This document shows, piece by piece, positions 1 through 6,627 of a DNA stretch of 64,000 bases; position 1 is the stretch's first letter; each line of letters begins with the position of its first letter. Source of the DNA: Brachybacterium phenoliresistens (GTDB taxonomy: Bacteria; Actinomycetota; Actinomycetes; Actinomycetales; Dermabacteraceae). The position numbers were made by a program, and so were the translations under genes. The stretch lies in contig NZ_KK069998.1 of the NCBI RefSeq assembly GCF_000576425.1, positions 62,001 to 126,000 on the forward strand, written 5' to 3'. The notes under the pieces were generated by a model that was given only the letters and a program-made list of their open reading frames with translations, did no database searches and had not been told where the DNA came from.

Positions 1-1
1 G

Positions 2-400
2 ATCGCCGCCCTGTACCTGTGGCTCGAGCGCCTCGATCCCACCGCGCCGATCCGCCTCTCGCGGGTCGTCGCCGTCGCCCATGCCTTCGGCCCCCACCGC
101 GGCCTCGCCCTGCTCGACCAGCTCGATCGCGAGCACGCCCTCACCGAGGATCCCCTCGTCGCGCAGCGCACCCACGCCGTCCGCGCCCATCTGCTCGACC
201 AGCTCGGCGAGCACGAGCGCGCCGCCGACGCGTACCGTGCCGCCGCGGCCCTCACCGAGAACGAGACCGAACGGCGCTATCTCCATCGCCGAGCACGCCG
301 GTCCGCGCCGGAGCAGGAATCGCAGCCCCGCGGCGCACAGGCCGCCGACGACGCCGCGACCTGCACCGACGTCCCCCGAGGAAGGCCCGGACGCGTCTGA
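2..400 (+). CDS. C-terminal part of an ECF RNA polymerase sigma factor (partial)
   Basis: The frame enters from the left edge and stops with TGA at 398-400, giving 132 codons. The peptide has the repeat-like tail of long-form ECF sigma factors (SigJ/ECF42-like, with a C-terminal TPR-type extension): a segment resembling 'ALYxxLxxLxPT', then RLSRVVAVAHAFG, a LLDQL element and an ERAADAYRAAAALT helix pair ending in LHRRARR. Sigma regions 2 and 4 lie outside the window, so promoter specificity cannot be judged. The last ~35 residues are low complexity and look like a lineage-specific tail. The gene is followed within 20 nt by a strong GC hairpin that can terminate it. The family call rests only on the C-terminal pattern. 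Confidence 0.6.
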   Translation: MAALYLWLERLDPTAPIRLSRVVAVAHAFGPHRGLALLDQLDREHALTEDPLVAQRTHAVRAHLLDQLGEHERAADAYRAAAALTENETERRYLHRRARRSAPEQESQPRGAQAADDAATCTDVPRGRPGRV

Positions 401-411
401 GCGCCGGCCTG

Positions 412-505
412 CAGACGACGCAGGGCCCCGGCGAGAACCGGGGCCCTGCGTCGTGGACCGAGCTCCGAGACATCGGCGATGTCCCGAGCCGTCACATCGG
501 TGGAG
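412..505. repeat. Hairpin/ATGTCCCGAG module, copy 1 (no tRNA attached)
   Basis: A GC-rich stem (GCAGGGCCCCGG, short A-containing loop, CCGGGGCCCTGC, with extra outer pairs) at about 416-453 is followed by a CCGAGACATC / GATGTCCCGAG motif. The 29 nt at 477-505 are identical to 3253-3281. In the second location that stretch ends inside the 3' end of a tRNA-Ala gene, so this copy stops with the last five bases of a tRNA gene and no tRNA. It lies between converging genes (sigma factor, SMR gene) and probably acts as a bidirectional terminator. Confidence 0.75.
416..453. terminator. Bidirectional intrinsic terminator hairpin
   Basis: Near-perfect inverted repeat with a 16-bp stem and a 6-nt loop between the convergent sigma-factor gene and the SMR operon. 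The same core stem recurs downstream of both tRNA-Ala genes. Confidence 0.75.
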
Positions 506-533
506 ATGGCGGAGGACGCAGGCATCGGCGGAT

Positions 534-935
534 TCAGGTGGCCGGCTGGGTCCGGGTGTCGAGCTCGGGGCTGTCGGCGAGCTTGAGCCAGACGACGCCG
601 GCGATGATGACGGCGAGCCAGAAGCCCTTGGCCAGGGTCAGGGTCTCGTCGAAGAACACCGGTCCGAGCACCGCGGCGCCGACGGCGCCGATGCCCGCCC
701 AGACCGCGTACCCGATCCCGACATCGATCCGCTTCAGCGCGACGCTGAGGAAGAACAAGGTGAACAGGAAGAACACGACGGCGATGATCGACCAGAGCGG
801 GTCGGTGAAGCCCCGGCTGCCGTTGACGCTGAGGGCGTAGCCGACCTCGAAGACGCCAGCGATGAGCAGCGCGATCCAGGCACCGCCCCTCTTCTCACCC
901 TGGATGGGGGCCGCAGAGGTGGTGGAAGTGGTCAT
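534..935 (-). CDS. SMR-family efflux protein, second subunit of a pair
   Basis: A 133-residue small multidrug resistance protein with four predicted membrane helices: ALLIAGVFEVGYALSVNG (TM1), WSIIAVVFFLFTLFFLSVAL (TM2), GIGYAVWAGIGAVGAAVLG (TM3) and a final WLAVIIAGVVWLKL helix. TM1 carries the membrane glutamate (FEVGY) that couples proton exchange to substrate export in this family. It starts at ATG 935 behind an AAAGGAAAG ribosome site, 35 nt after the stop of a second SMR gene. It is longer than the usual ~105 residues because of N- and C-terminal polar tails. Adjacent SMR genes of unequal length usually encode antiparallel heterodimers (EbrAB, YkkCD type). The substrate is unknown; quaternary ammonium or guanidinium-type cations are typical of the family. 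Confidence 0.88.
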   Translation of the reverse strand: MTTSTTSAAPIQGEKRGGAWIALLIAGVFEVGYALSVNGSRGFTDPLWSIIAVVFFLFTLFFLSVALKRIDVGIGYAVWAGIGAVGAAVLGPVFFDETLTLAKGFWLAVIIAGVVWLKLADSPELDTRTQPAT

Positions 936-970
936 GGAGGCTTTCCTTTCGAGAGTGTGTGGGGGCCGGA

Positions 971-1291
971 TCAGGCGGTGCCGGCGAGGTTGAGGCCGAC
1001 GACGCCGCCGATGACGACGAGGATGCCGAGGAACTTCTTCCAGGTGAGCTTCTGCGACAGGAACAGGGCGCCGACGATGACGATCCCGACGCCGGCGAGC
1101 GAGGTCCAGAGTGCGTATCCGATGCCGACGTCGAAGGTGAGGAGGGCGAGGCTGAGGAAGAAGGTCGCGATCCCGCCCGAGACGAGGGTGGCGATCGTCC
1201 ACCAGAGGTGCGTGAACCCATTCGCTTTCCCGGCGGCGATGCCGACAGCGACCTCGAAGACGACGGCGATGGCGAGATAGAGCCAGCTCAT
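971..1291 (-). CDS. SMR-family efflux protein, first subunit of a pair
   Basis: A 106-residue SMR protein of standard length, beginning MSWLYLAIAVVFEVAVGIAAG. The conserved glutamate sits in TM1 (VFEV) and there is a GIGYALWTSLAGVGIV helix 3 matching the partner gene. The start at ATG 1291 overlaps the TGA of the deaminase gene as ATGA, implying translational coupling; GAAAGGAA lies upstream. Together with the following SMR gene it would form a heteromeric proton-driven exporter in the cytoplasmic membrane. It sits third in an operon that begins with a thioredoxin-fold oxidoreductase and is probably controlled by the upstream MarR protein, which points to a detoxification role. Confidence 0.88.
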   Translation of the reverse strand: MSWLYLAIAVVFEVAVGIAAGKANGFTHLWWTIATLVSGGIATFFLSLALLTFDVGIGYALWTSLAGVGIVIVGALFLSQKLTWKKFLGILVVIGGVVGLNLAGTA

Positions 1292-1815
1292 GATGATGTT
1301 CCTTTCAATCGGTTGCCCGGTCGAGCGGATGCGCGGCCGGAGGTGCGGTGGTGCAGATAGCGGGTGAACGGGTCGGCACCGTGCGGCACGGCCAGCGGCC
1401 GGTAGAGGCGGTCGCGTGCTGCGCCGGTGATGCCGAACGCGGGATAGCTCGCCCGATAGTCGAAGCCGAACCCGGCGACCTCGTCGCGGTCGACGGCGAC
1501 GTGGACGGTGCCGATGCCGCGATCGAGCGCGTAGCGGTAGCACAGGCCGCACGGCTCCCCGGTAGCCAGCACCGTGAACCCGGCGAGGGAGTCGAGACCG
1601 TGACGAGTCATGGCATCGCGCATCGCGACGACCTCGGCGTGCGCCATCGGATCGCCGGTCTCGGCGACCCGATTCACGCCGAACACCGAAGCCGCCTCAC
1701 CGTCGGTGCCCACGAGGACGCCGACGAACGGGAGGCCGCCTGCGTCGACATGCGCGGTGCAGGCGTCGACGGCCTGCGACATCACCGACGCCAGGGTGCT
1801 GGTCCCGGTGCTCAC
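1288..1815 (-). CDS. Nucleoside/guanine-deaminase-like zinc deaminase
   Basis: A 175-residue protein of the cytidine/deoxycytidylate deaminase superfamily. H59-A-E61 is the zinc ligand plus catalytic glutamate, and P88-C89-G-L-C92 supplies the other zinc ligands. The C-terminal part (RDEVAGFGFDYRASYPAFGI) resembles guanine-deaminase-like members more than tRNA adenosine deaminases, but the substrate is not settled. The start is GTG 1815, overlapping the stop of frnE as GTGA, and the stop overlaps the next gene as ATGA, so all four operon genes are tightly coupled. The last ~20 residues are basic and extra. Its role with an SMR exporter pair is unknown; it may modify a small nitrogenous compound before export. 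Confidence 0.75.
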   Translation of the reverse strand: MSTGTSTLASVMSQAVDACTAHVDAGGLPFVGVLVGTDGEAASVFGVNRVAETGDPMAHAEVVAMRDAMTRHGLDSLAGFTVLATGEPCGLCYRYALDRGIGTVHVAVDRDEVAGFGFDYRASYPAFGITGAARDRLYRPLAVPHGADPFTRYLHHRTSGRASARPGNRLKGTSS

Positions 1816-2435
1816 GACTGCCCCGGACGTGCTACGACCTTGCGCTCGGTGACGTCGTCGACGATCTTCTGGAGCCGGGTCGCTGACGGCACGCCGCGCA
1901 GCACCTGGCCTTCGATCACGATGCCGGGCACCGAGTCGATGCCGACCGTGTGCACGGCGTAGCCCTGGTCGGCGCGCTGCCGGTCACGTCGCTGCTCGCT
2001 CCGCAACGCCGCTTCGACCTCGGCCCGGTCGAGGCCCACAGAGACGGCGACGTCGATGATGACCTCATCGAGGCCGATGTTGCGATCCTGCTGGAAGAAC
2101 GCGGCGAACATCGCCTCGGTGTACGCCTCCGCCAGGCCGCGCTCCTGTGCCAGCTGCAGCACCATGAACGCCTTCTCGGTGCGTGGCTGTGGCGAGACGG
2201 TCGGCAGGGTGATCGGCAGGCCGACCTGGTCCGACATCGGGTACACCGCGTCTCGCCACACGCGCGGCAGGTACTCGTCCTCCGGGCGCAGCGTCGGCAC
2301 CGGATCGGGGCGCAGCTCGAACGGACGGATCGTGACCTCCACGTCACGGTCGCGCTTCAGTTCCTCGATCGCCGGCTCCACGAGGAAGCAGAACGGGCAG
2401 ACGTAGTCCACGAACACGTCGATCGTGATGGGCAT
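1812..2435 (-). CDS. DsbA-family (FrnE-type) thiol-disulfide oxidoreductase
   Basis: A 207-residue thioredoxin-fold protein with the active-site motif C13-P-F-C16 near the N-terminus, a long all-helical insertion and a cis-proline-type segment GIDSVPGIVIEG near residue 170. This arrangement is typical of FrnE/DsbA-like cytoplasmic proteins. No signal peptide is visible, so it probably acts inside the cell. The start is ATG 2435 with GAGAGAGG upstream. It heads a four-gene operon (frnE, deaminase, two SMR genes), all joined by 4-nt overlaps or a short gap. The 16-bp element in its leader is identical to one before the MarR gene. Members have been linked to polyketide steps or oxidative stress; here a stress or detoxification role is inferred from context. 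Confidence 0.85.
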   Translation of the reverse strand: MPITIDVFVDYVCPFCFLVEPAIEELKRDRDVEVTIRPFELRPDPVPTLRPEDEYLPRVWRDAVYPMSDQVGLPITLPTVSPQPRTEKAFMVLQLAQERGLAEAYTEAMFAAFFQQDRNIGLDEVIIDVAVSVGLDRAEVEAALRSEQRRDRQRADQGYAVHTVGIDSVPGIVIEGQVLRGVPSATRLQKIVDDVTERKVVARPGQS

Positions 2436-2453
2436 GGATCATCCTCTCTCTAG

Positions 2454-2469
2454 GTGTGTGTACATGCAC
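2454..2469. promoter_or_regulatory. Candidate MarR operator before frnE
   Basis: The 16-mer GTGTGTGTACATGCAC lies 18 nt upstream of the frnE start. An identical 16-mer lies before the MarR gene (2980-2995). Its core is an imperfect palindrome around TGTACA, and an A/T-rich -10-like sequence abuts it. The identity of two sites in otherwise unrelated leaders strongly suggests a shared operator. Confidence 0.75.
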
Positions 2470-2486
2470 TTATTTGGGCGAGAAGC

Positions 2487-2513
2487 ACGCCCGCAACGGA
2501 ACGCTGCGGGCGT
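2487..2513 (-). terminator. Hairpin after the MarR gene
   Basis: A 9-bp stem (ACGCCCGCA / TGCGGGCGT) with a 9-nt loop begins at the MarR stop codon. It would separate the MarR transcript from the frnE operon. Confidence 0.55.
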
Positions 2514-2959
2514 CAGGGCTTGATGAGTGCGCCCACCTCCGCCAGCGCCGAGGCCACGAGACCGGTGTCGAGGTGGGGGAAGTGCTTCACCGGGTTGCTC
2601 AGCAGGTCATGCACGCGAGCCTCGAACGGCTCGCGCACCTCGCGCAGCAAGGCCTCACCGGACTCATCGATCACGGCATAGACGCCGCGACCATCGTCGG
2701 CACAGACATCCCGACGGGCATGCCCCTTGGACTCCAGGCGGCTCACCAGGCGAGTGGTCGAGGTCGACGTGAGGCCGACCCGCTGCGCGAGCACCGCGAT
2801 CCGCAGCTCCTTGTCCGACTCCCGGCTCAGGAGGGTCAGCGCGCGATACTCGGTCAGGCCGAGTCGGTAGTTGTCACCGAGCCACTTGTCGAGGCTCGCA
2901 TCCACCGCCGAAGCGAAGGCCGCAACCCGAGACCACGCACCGCTCGCATCCCCGATCAC
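2513..2959 (-). CDS. MarR-family transcriptional repressor
   Basis: A winged-helix regulator of 148 residues when started at GTG 2959, which has GGGGGACA as ribosome site. The longer open frame would run through the operator and promoter, so I rejected it. The DNA-binding core is around residues 33-80 (LTEYRALTLLSR, then VLAQRVGLTSTSTTRLVSRLESKG), followed by the wing with DGRGVYAVI. A single cysteine near residue 86, at the base of the wing, could sense thiol stress, but that is only a possibility. A 16-bp site 20 nt upstream of the start is repeated before frnE, so it probably represses itself and the frnE-deaminase-SMR operon. Confidence 0.88.
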   Translation of the reverse strand: MIGDASGAWSRVAAFASAVDASLDKWLGDNYRLGLTEYRALTLLSRESDKELRIAVLAQRVGLTSTSTTRLVSRLESKGHARRDVCADDGRGVYAVIDESGEALLREVREPFEARVHDLLSNPVKHFPHLDTGLVASALAEVGALIKP

Positions 2960-2979
2960 GCTGTCCCCCGATCGCCTAA

Positions 2980-2995
2980 GTGTGTGTACATGCAC
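2980..2995. promoter_or_regulatory. Candidate MarR operator (autoregulatory)
   Basis: The second identical copy of the 16-mer GTGTGTGTACATGCAC. A TAATCT -10 hexamer (minus strand) lies just upstream, so a bound repressor would cover the transcription start. Confidence 0.75.
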
Positions 2996-3025
2996 CAAGA
3001 TTAGCACGATGCCCTGCCGTGTCAC

Positions 3026-3186
3026 ATCTCCCCCGCTCGATCACCTGCAGCGCCCGTCCCTCCCGCTCGACACCGGAGTGGAGGTCCGCCTTCCTCATCG
3101 ACCGCGATGACGTCCTCGTCACCGACCTCGAGTCCAGGGTAATCCTGGCCGAGTCCACCATCGACCGCACTCGCGGCCACCGACAG
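3026..3186. other. Region without a recognisable gene; left arm of a duplicated segment
   Basis: No confident gene lies between the marR promoter and the tRNA terminator. From about 3092 onward the sequence aligns without gaps to 11670 onward, including a plus-strand frame reading LIDRDDVLVTDL here and LIGRDEVLVADL there. I see no start signal, and the shared peptide has no known motif; it may be a relic coding fragment. Confidence 0.5.
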
Positions 3187-3281
3187 AAGAAGCAGGGCCC
3201 CGGCAAGAACCGGGGCCCTGCTTCGTGAACCATGTCCCGAGACATCTGCGAACGATGTCCCGAGCCGTCACATCGGTGGAG
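3187..3281. repeat. Hairpin/ATGTCCCGAG module, copy 2 (next to tRNA-Ala)
   Basis: A GCAGGGCCCCGG...CCGGGGCCCTGC stem at about 3189-3226 is followed by two ATGTCCCGAG motifs (3232-3241 and 3255-3264) and runs into the 3' end of the tRNA gene. 3253-3281 is identical to 477-505. Confidence 0.75.
3189..3226 (-). terminator. Terminator of tRNA-Ala copy 1
   Basis: Perfect GC-rich inverted repeat (GAAGCAGGGCCCCGG and its complement, short loop) 50 nt downstream of the minus-strand tRNA. Confidence 0.75.
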
Positions 3282-3349
3282 CTAGGGGGATTCGAACCCC
3301 CGACCTTCTCATTGCGAACGAGACGCGCTACCAACTGCGCCATAGCCCC
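3277..3349 (-). tRNA. tRNA-Ala (CGC anticodon), copy 1
   Basis: A 73-nt cloverleaf on the minus strand: acceptor GGGGCTA / TAGCTCC, D-arm GCGC..GCGC, anticodon loop TTCGCAA (anticodon CGC, reads GCG), T-arm GGGGG-TTCGAAT-CCCCC, discriminator A. No encoded CCA. It is identical base for base to the gene at 11854-11926. A TAGGGT -10-like hexamer lies upstream on the minus strand. Confidence 0.96.
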
Positions 3350-3453
3350 GGGCGGGTGGTCGCCGCGCCGCGAGGCGTGGAACCGAGATGACACCCTACC
3401 AGAGCCCGGCCCGGATACCGTGGCCTCCTGAGGCCCCGGGAGGAGGGACGCCC

Positions 3454-4497
3454 ATGCGCATCACCCGCCGCGGATGGCTGGCCGGGGCGATGCTCGGCGG
3501 CCTGTCCGCCTGCACCGCTCCCCCGCCGCCGCCCGGCGCCGGCGACGACGAGGCGCGCGTGATCGCCGACGGGCTGGAGGTCCCCTGGTCTCTGGTGTTC
3601 CACGAGGGCGCGGCCCTGGTCAGCGAGCGCGACAGCGGGCGGATCCTCGAGGTCTCCGAGCAGGACGGCGTGCTGCGGGAGGTCGCGGTCCTCGAGGACG
3701 TCGCAGCCCGCGGCGAGGGCGGCCTGCTGGGACTCGCCGTGCTCGACGGGCACCTCTACGCGTACCTCACCGCCGCGCAGGACAACCGGATCGTGCGGAT
3801 GCCCCTGTCGGGCACGGCCGCATCCCTGGCCCTGGGCGCGCCGGAGACGATCGTGGACGGCATCGCGGCCGCGCAGATCCATGACGGCGGCCGCCTCGGG
3901 GCCGGCCCGGACGGGATGCTGTACGCGACCGTCGGCGATGCCGGGTCCCCCGACTCCGCCCAGGACCCGGGCAGCCCGAACGGGGCGATCCTGCGGATGA
4001 TGCCCGACGGCACGGCCCCGGCGGACAATTCCCGCGCCGGCTCCCTGGTGTGGAGCTGGGGCCACCGCAATCCCCAGGGCATCGCCTGGGACGCGGACGG
4101 GATGATGTACGCCAGCGAGTTCGGGCAGAGCAGCTGGGACGAGCTCAACATCATCGAGCCGGGGGCGAACTACGGGTGGCCCCTCGTCGAGGGCGTCGGC
4201 GGGCAGGGGAGGTTCCGCGACCCGATCGCGCAGTGGGCTCCGGCCGAGGCCAGCCCCAGCGGCATCGCGATCGCCGAGGGCACGGTCCATATCGCGAACC
4301 TGCGGGGGCGGCGCCTGCGCAGCGTCGATCTCGAGGATCCGACCCGACAGCGCGAGCGGCTGGTGGGCACGCACGGCCGGCTGCGGGACGTCGTGCTCGC
4401 GCCCGACGGCTCGCTGTGGGTGCTCACCGGCAACACGGACGGCCGCGGAGATCCCGCGCCCGGCGACGACAGGATCCTGCGGATCGCCGCGCCCTGA
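3454..4497 (+). CDS. Secreted lipoprotein PQQ-type sugar dehydrogenase (GDH/sorbosone family)
   Basis: A 347-residue protein with a short signal peptide (RR at 5-6, lipobox LSAC with Cys20), so it should be exported and lipid-anchored. The body is a beta-propeller of the soluble glucose dehydrogenase family: VIADGLEVPWSLVF at the start, IHDGGRLGAGPDGMLYATVG with the conserved HxGG-like and GPDGxLY motifs, GHRNPQG, ASEFGQSSWDELN, and NYGWPLVEG. ATG 3454 is preferred over upstream frames because GGAGGAGGGA sits 7 nt ahead and the signal peptide begins there. The gene stands alone between a tRNA and a small antitoxin-like gene. It oxidises aldoses or related sugars outside the cell; the true substrate and cofactor use are not determinable here. 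Confidence 0.87.
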   Translation: MRITRRGWLAGAMLGGLSACTAPPPPPGAGDDEARVIADGLEVPWSLVFHEGAALVSERDSGRILEVSEQDGVLREVAVLEDVAARGEGGLLGLAVLDGHLYAYLTAAQDNRIVRMPLSGTAASLALGAPETIVDGIAAAQIHDGGRLGAGPDGMLYATVGDAGSPDSAQDPGSPNGAILRMMPDGTAPADNSRAGSLVWSWGHRNPQGIAWDADGMMYASEFGQSSWDELNIIEPGANYGWPLVEGVGGQGRFRDPIAQWAPAEASPSGIAIAEGTVHIANLRGRRLRSVDLEDPTRQRERLVGTHGRLRDVVLAPDGSLWVLTGNTDGRGDPAPGDDRILRIAAP

Positions 4498-4504
4498 GGG
4501 CGCT

Positions 4505-4518
4505 CTGCCGCGCGGCAG
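4505..4518. terminator. Short perfect palindrome after the dehydrogenase gene
   Basis: CTGCCGCGCGGCAG, a 14-nt perfect palindrome 8 nt after the stop codon at 4497. It may help terminate the transcript, but it has no loop or T-tract, so the support is weak. Confidence 0.3.
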
Positions 4519-4616
4519 CCGCCGGCGGGTGACGGCACTGTCCCGGGGGTCCCCCGCCCCGCACGGGCTCTGGCGTGTCCCGGCCCGACGCGGGATCATG
4601 GATCAGGAGGTGCATC

Positions 4617-4841
4617 ATGTCGGACCTGATCATCACGGACGTCGAGCCCGAGACCATCCGCGCCCTCGAACGGACGGCGATGGCCCGCGGACTCTCGCGC
4701 GACGAGTTCCTCCGTCACCATCTCGAGCTGCTCGCGGAGACGGAGAGCCGCCCGATCCTCACCCGCGCCGCCCTGGCCCGCCCGCTCTCGGCGAGCACGG
4801 ACCTGCGCGACGATCACCAGGAGCATCGCGCCGCGTCCTGA
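4617..4841 (+). CDS. Orphan ribbon-helix-helix antitoxin-like protein
   Basis: A 74-residue protein starting MSDLIITDVEPETIRALERTA, followed by RGLSRDEFLRHHLELLAE. This is the layout of a short beta strand and two helices found in VapB-like and Arc-like ribbon-helix-helix antitoxins. AGGAGGTGC lies 5 nt before ATG 4617. A toxin gene (usually PIN domain) would be expected immediately downstream, but only a 65-nt gap with a strong hairpin follows, then a convergent gene. It is therefore either an orphan antitoxin or a stand-alone RHH regulator. The C-terminal ~25 residues are disordered-looking and charged. Confidence 0.7.
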   Translation: MSDLIITDVEPETIRALERTAMARGLSRDEFLRHHLELLAETESRPILTRAALARPLSASTDLRDDHQEHRAAS

Positions 4842-4869
4842 CGGGCGGAGGCCGATCGGCAGCCGGACG

Positions 4870-4908
4870 GATCGGCAGCCGGGCGGCGCGAGGCGCCGGC
4901 TGCCGATC
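4870..4908. terminator. Bidirectional terminator between convergent genes
   Basis: A 13-bp perfect stem (GATCGGCAGCCGG / CCGGCTGCCGATC) with a 13-nt loop. A partial direct repeat of its left arm lies just upstream at about 4854-4869. Confidence 0.65.
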
Positions 4909-5737
4909 AGCCGAGCGTGCTGCGGAAGAAGCGGGCGGACGCCTCGATGGCCTCCCCGCGCGCCTGCTCATCGACCTGATCGGGGATCACGAAGCCATAG
5001 TGCCCCGTCTCGGGCCCGCCGACGGCCGCACCGTCGGCGCCGGGGATCCCCCGGGTGTAGAGCTCGCCGTGGGTCTCCGGCGGGGTCTCGGTATCCGCCC
5101 GGGTCCAGCGCACCGCCACCGGGACGTCGATCGCGGCGAGGCTCGCCGGGTCGATGGCCGGCCCCAGCGCCGGGCACAGCAGGAATCCGGCGCGCACCCT
5201 CGGGTCGCGCAGATCCTCGGCGGCGCGCGACGCCCAGGCCTGCGCCGCCTCCGCGCCGTAGCGGGACCTCAGCTCCTCCCGCAGCCCCGGGTACTCCGGC
5301 GGGGACGGCAGGTCCTCGGCGCTGCGCAGCAGCGCGCGGTAGGCATCGGCCCCCACCCGGGCGCCGCACAGGGCCGCCGCCGAGTACCCGCCGAGGGAGA
5401 ATCCCGCCGCGCCGACGGGCCCCCGGGCGGGCACCCGGTCCAGGGCGAAGCTCAGGTCCGTCGGCCGCTCCCACCACCAGGCGAAGCCTTCGGCGCGGTA
5501 CGGCTCGACGTGCGTGTTGCCGTGGTGGTCCGGGGCGAGGACGTCGAATCCCTCCGTGCGCAGCGCCTCGGCCCACCAGGCCAGATCCTCCGCCGCGCCG
5601 CCCGTGCCGTGGGAGAGCAGCACCAGCGGCGCCGCGGCGCGATCCGCCTGCCAGCGGTGGATGCGCACCGGGCGGGGCCGGTCCCCGTCCAGGGCCCGGC
5701 GGGTGGGGTCCTCCAGGACCTGGCAGGTCGCGCTCAT
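4907..5737 (-). CDS. Alpha/beta-hydrolase (acyl- or dienelactone-hydrolase-like)
   Basis: A 276-residue alpha/beta-hydrolase without a signal peptide. It has the oxyanion segment LVLLSHGTGGAAEDLAWWAE, the nucleophile elbow GFSLGGYSAAALCG (GxSxGG) and a C-terminal histidine in GPETGHYGFVIPDQ. It resembles bacterial hydrolases related to platelet-activating-factor acetylhydrolase or dienelactone hydrolases. Its ATG overlaps the stop of the upstream hydrolase gene as ATGA, so the two hydrolases are co-translated. The substrate is unknown. The convergent gene ahead and the shared hairpin mark the operon end. Confidence 0.8.
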   Translation of the reverse strand: MSATCQVLEDPTRRALDGDRPRPVRIHRWQADRAAAPLVLLSHGTGGAAEDLAWWAEALRTEGFDVLAPDHHGNTHVEPYRAEGFAWWWERPTDLSFALDRVPARGPVGAAGFSLGGYSAAALCGARVGADAYRALLRSAEDLPSPPEYPGLREELRSRYGAEAAQAWASRAAEDLRDPRVRAGFLLCPALGPAIDPASLAAIDVPVAVRWTRADTETPPETHGELYTRGIPGADGAAVGGPETGHYGFVIPDQVDEQARGEAIEASARFFRSTLG

Positions 5738-6627
5738 GCCGGCTCCCTGTCGGATCGAGCCTCGGTGAGGAAGGCACGGGTCGCCGCGAGGAAGGCGTCG
5801 GGCTGGTCGTAGGTGACGATGTGCCCGGCGTCGGGGATCGTGACCAGCTGCGAGCCGGGGGCGGCCGCTGCGGCCGCGGCCACCTCCTCGGGCGCCACCA
5901 GGGTGTCCCGGTCGCCGCGCATCCACAGCGTCGGCACCTGCAGCCGCGGCAGCTGCGGCAGCAGGTCCAGGCGCATGGACCGCGGCCCGTAGGCGTGGAT
6001 CTGCCAGTCGTCCAGCACGCGCTCGTGATGGGCCTGCTTGGCGCGGGCCTCGTCGATGACCCGGTGCAGGATCTCCTCGAAGCCGGGCGTGTCCTCGCCG
6101 GCGACCAGCTGCCCGGCCAGGGAGCGGCGGATCATCCCCGGGGAGCGCGCCAGCAGCAGGGTCGAGGCGCGCAGCAGCCCCGGGGTGCGCAGCATCGCCC
6201 AGGTGAGCAGCTGGGCGGGGCGCCGCGCGCCGATGCCGCCGGGGCCGACGGCCACCAGCGCCTCGACCCGCTCGGGATGGCGCAGGGCGATCCCGGTGGC
6301 CAGCCCGCCGCCCATGGACAGGCCGATCAGCGCCGCCTTCGGGAGGTCGAGCCGGTCCAGCAGCTCGAGCAGGATCGGCCGCAGGGCGTCGTCGTCCAGC
6401 ACGCCGCGCCAGGGGCGGGAGGCGCCGTGGCGCGGCAGGTCGACCACGTGGACGTGGTGGTCCTCGGCGAGCGCCGGGGCGACCTCCCGCCACACGCCGC
6501 GGCCGGTGTCGAGCATCGCGCCGTGCAGCAGCACCAGGGCCGGTGCCTCCGGGTCCCCGCCGCGGTGGACCCGGATCGGCCCGCCGGCCACCCTCAGGTC
6601 GAGGGGGCTGTCGAAGAAACGGCTCAT
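5734..6627 (-). CDS. Alpha/beta-fold hydrolase
   Basis: A 297-residue alpha/beta-hydrolase: LVLLHGAMLDTGRGVWREV (oxyanion), VVDLPRHGASRPW, nucleophile elbow ALIGLSMGGGLATGIAL (GLSMGG), a lid region, then MRGDRDTLVAPEE (acid) and IPDAGHIVTYDQP (histidine). The start is ATG 6627 behind AGGAGGAG; the upstream in-frame ATG lacks such a site. It is first of a two-gene operon with another hydrolase. This architecture covers esterases, haloalkane dehalogenases and C-C hydrolases; nothing in the context fixes the substrate. It is divergent from the ABC-F gene with 165 nt between them. Confidence 0.82.
   Translation of the reverse strand: MSRFFDSPLDLRVAGGPIRVHRGGDPEAPALVLLHGAMLDTGRGVWREVAPALAEDHHVHVVDLPRHGASRPWRGVLDDDALRPILLELLDRLDLPKAALIGLSMGGGLATGIALRHPERVEALVAVGPGGIGARRPAQLLTWAMLRTPGLLRASTLLLARSPGMIRRSLAGQLVAGEDTPGFEEILHRVIDEARAKQAHHERVLDDWQIHAYGPRSMRLDLLPQLPRLQVPTLWMRGDRDTLVAPEEVAAAAAAAPGSQLVTIPDAGHIVTYDQPDAFLAATRAFLTEARSDREPA

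Noticed and set aside
2513-3025. A longer MarR protein starting at the far end of the frame
   Set aside because: It would translate through the -10 hexamer and the 16-bp operator; the GTG at 2959 has a strong ribosome site and the right family length.
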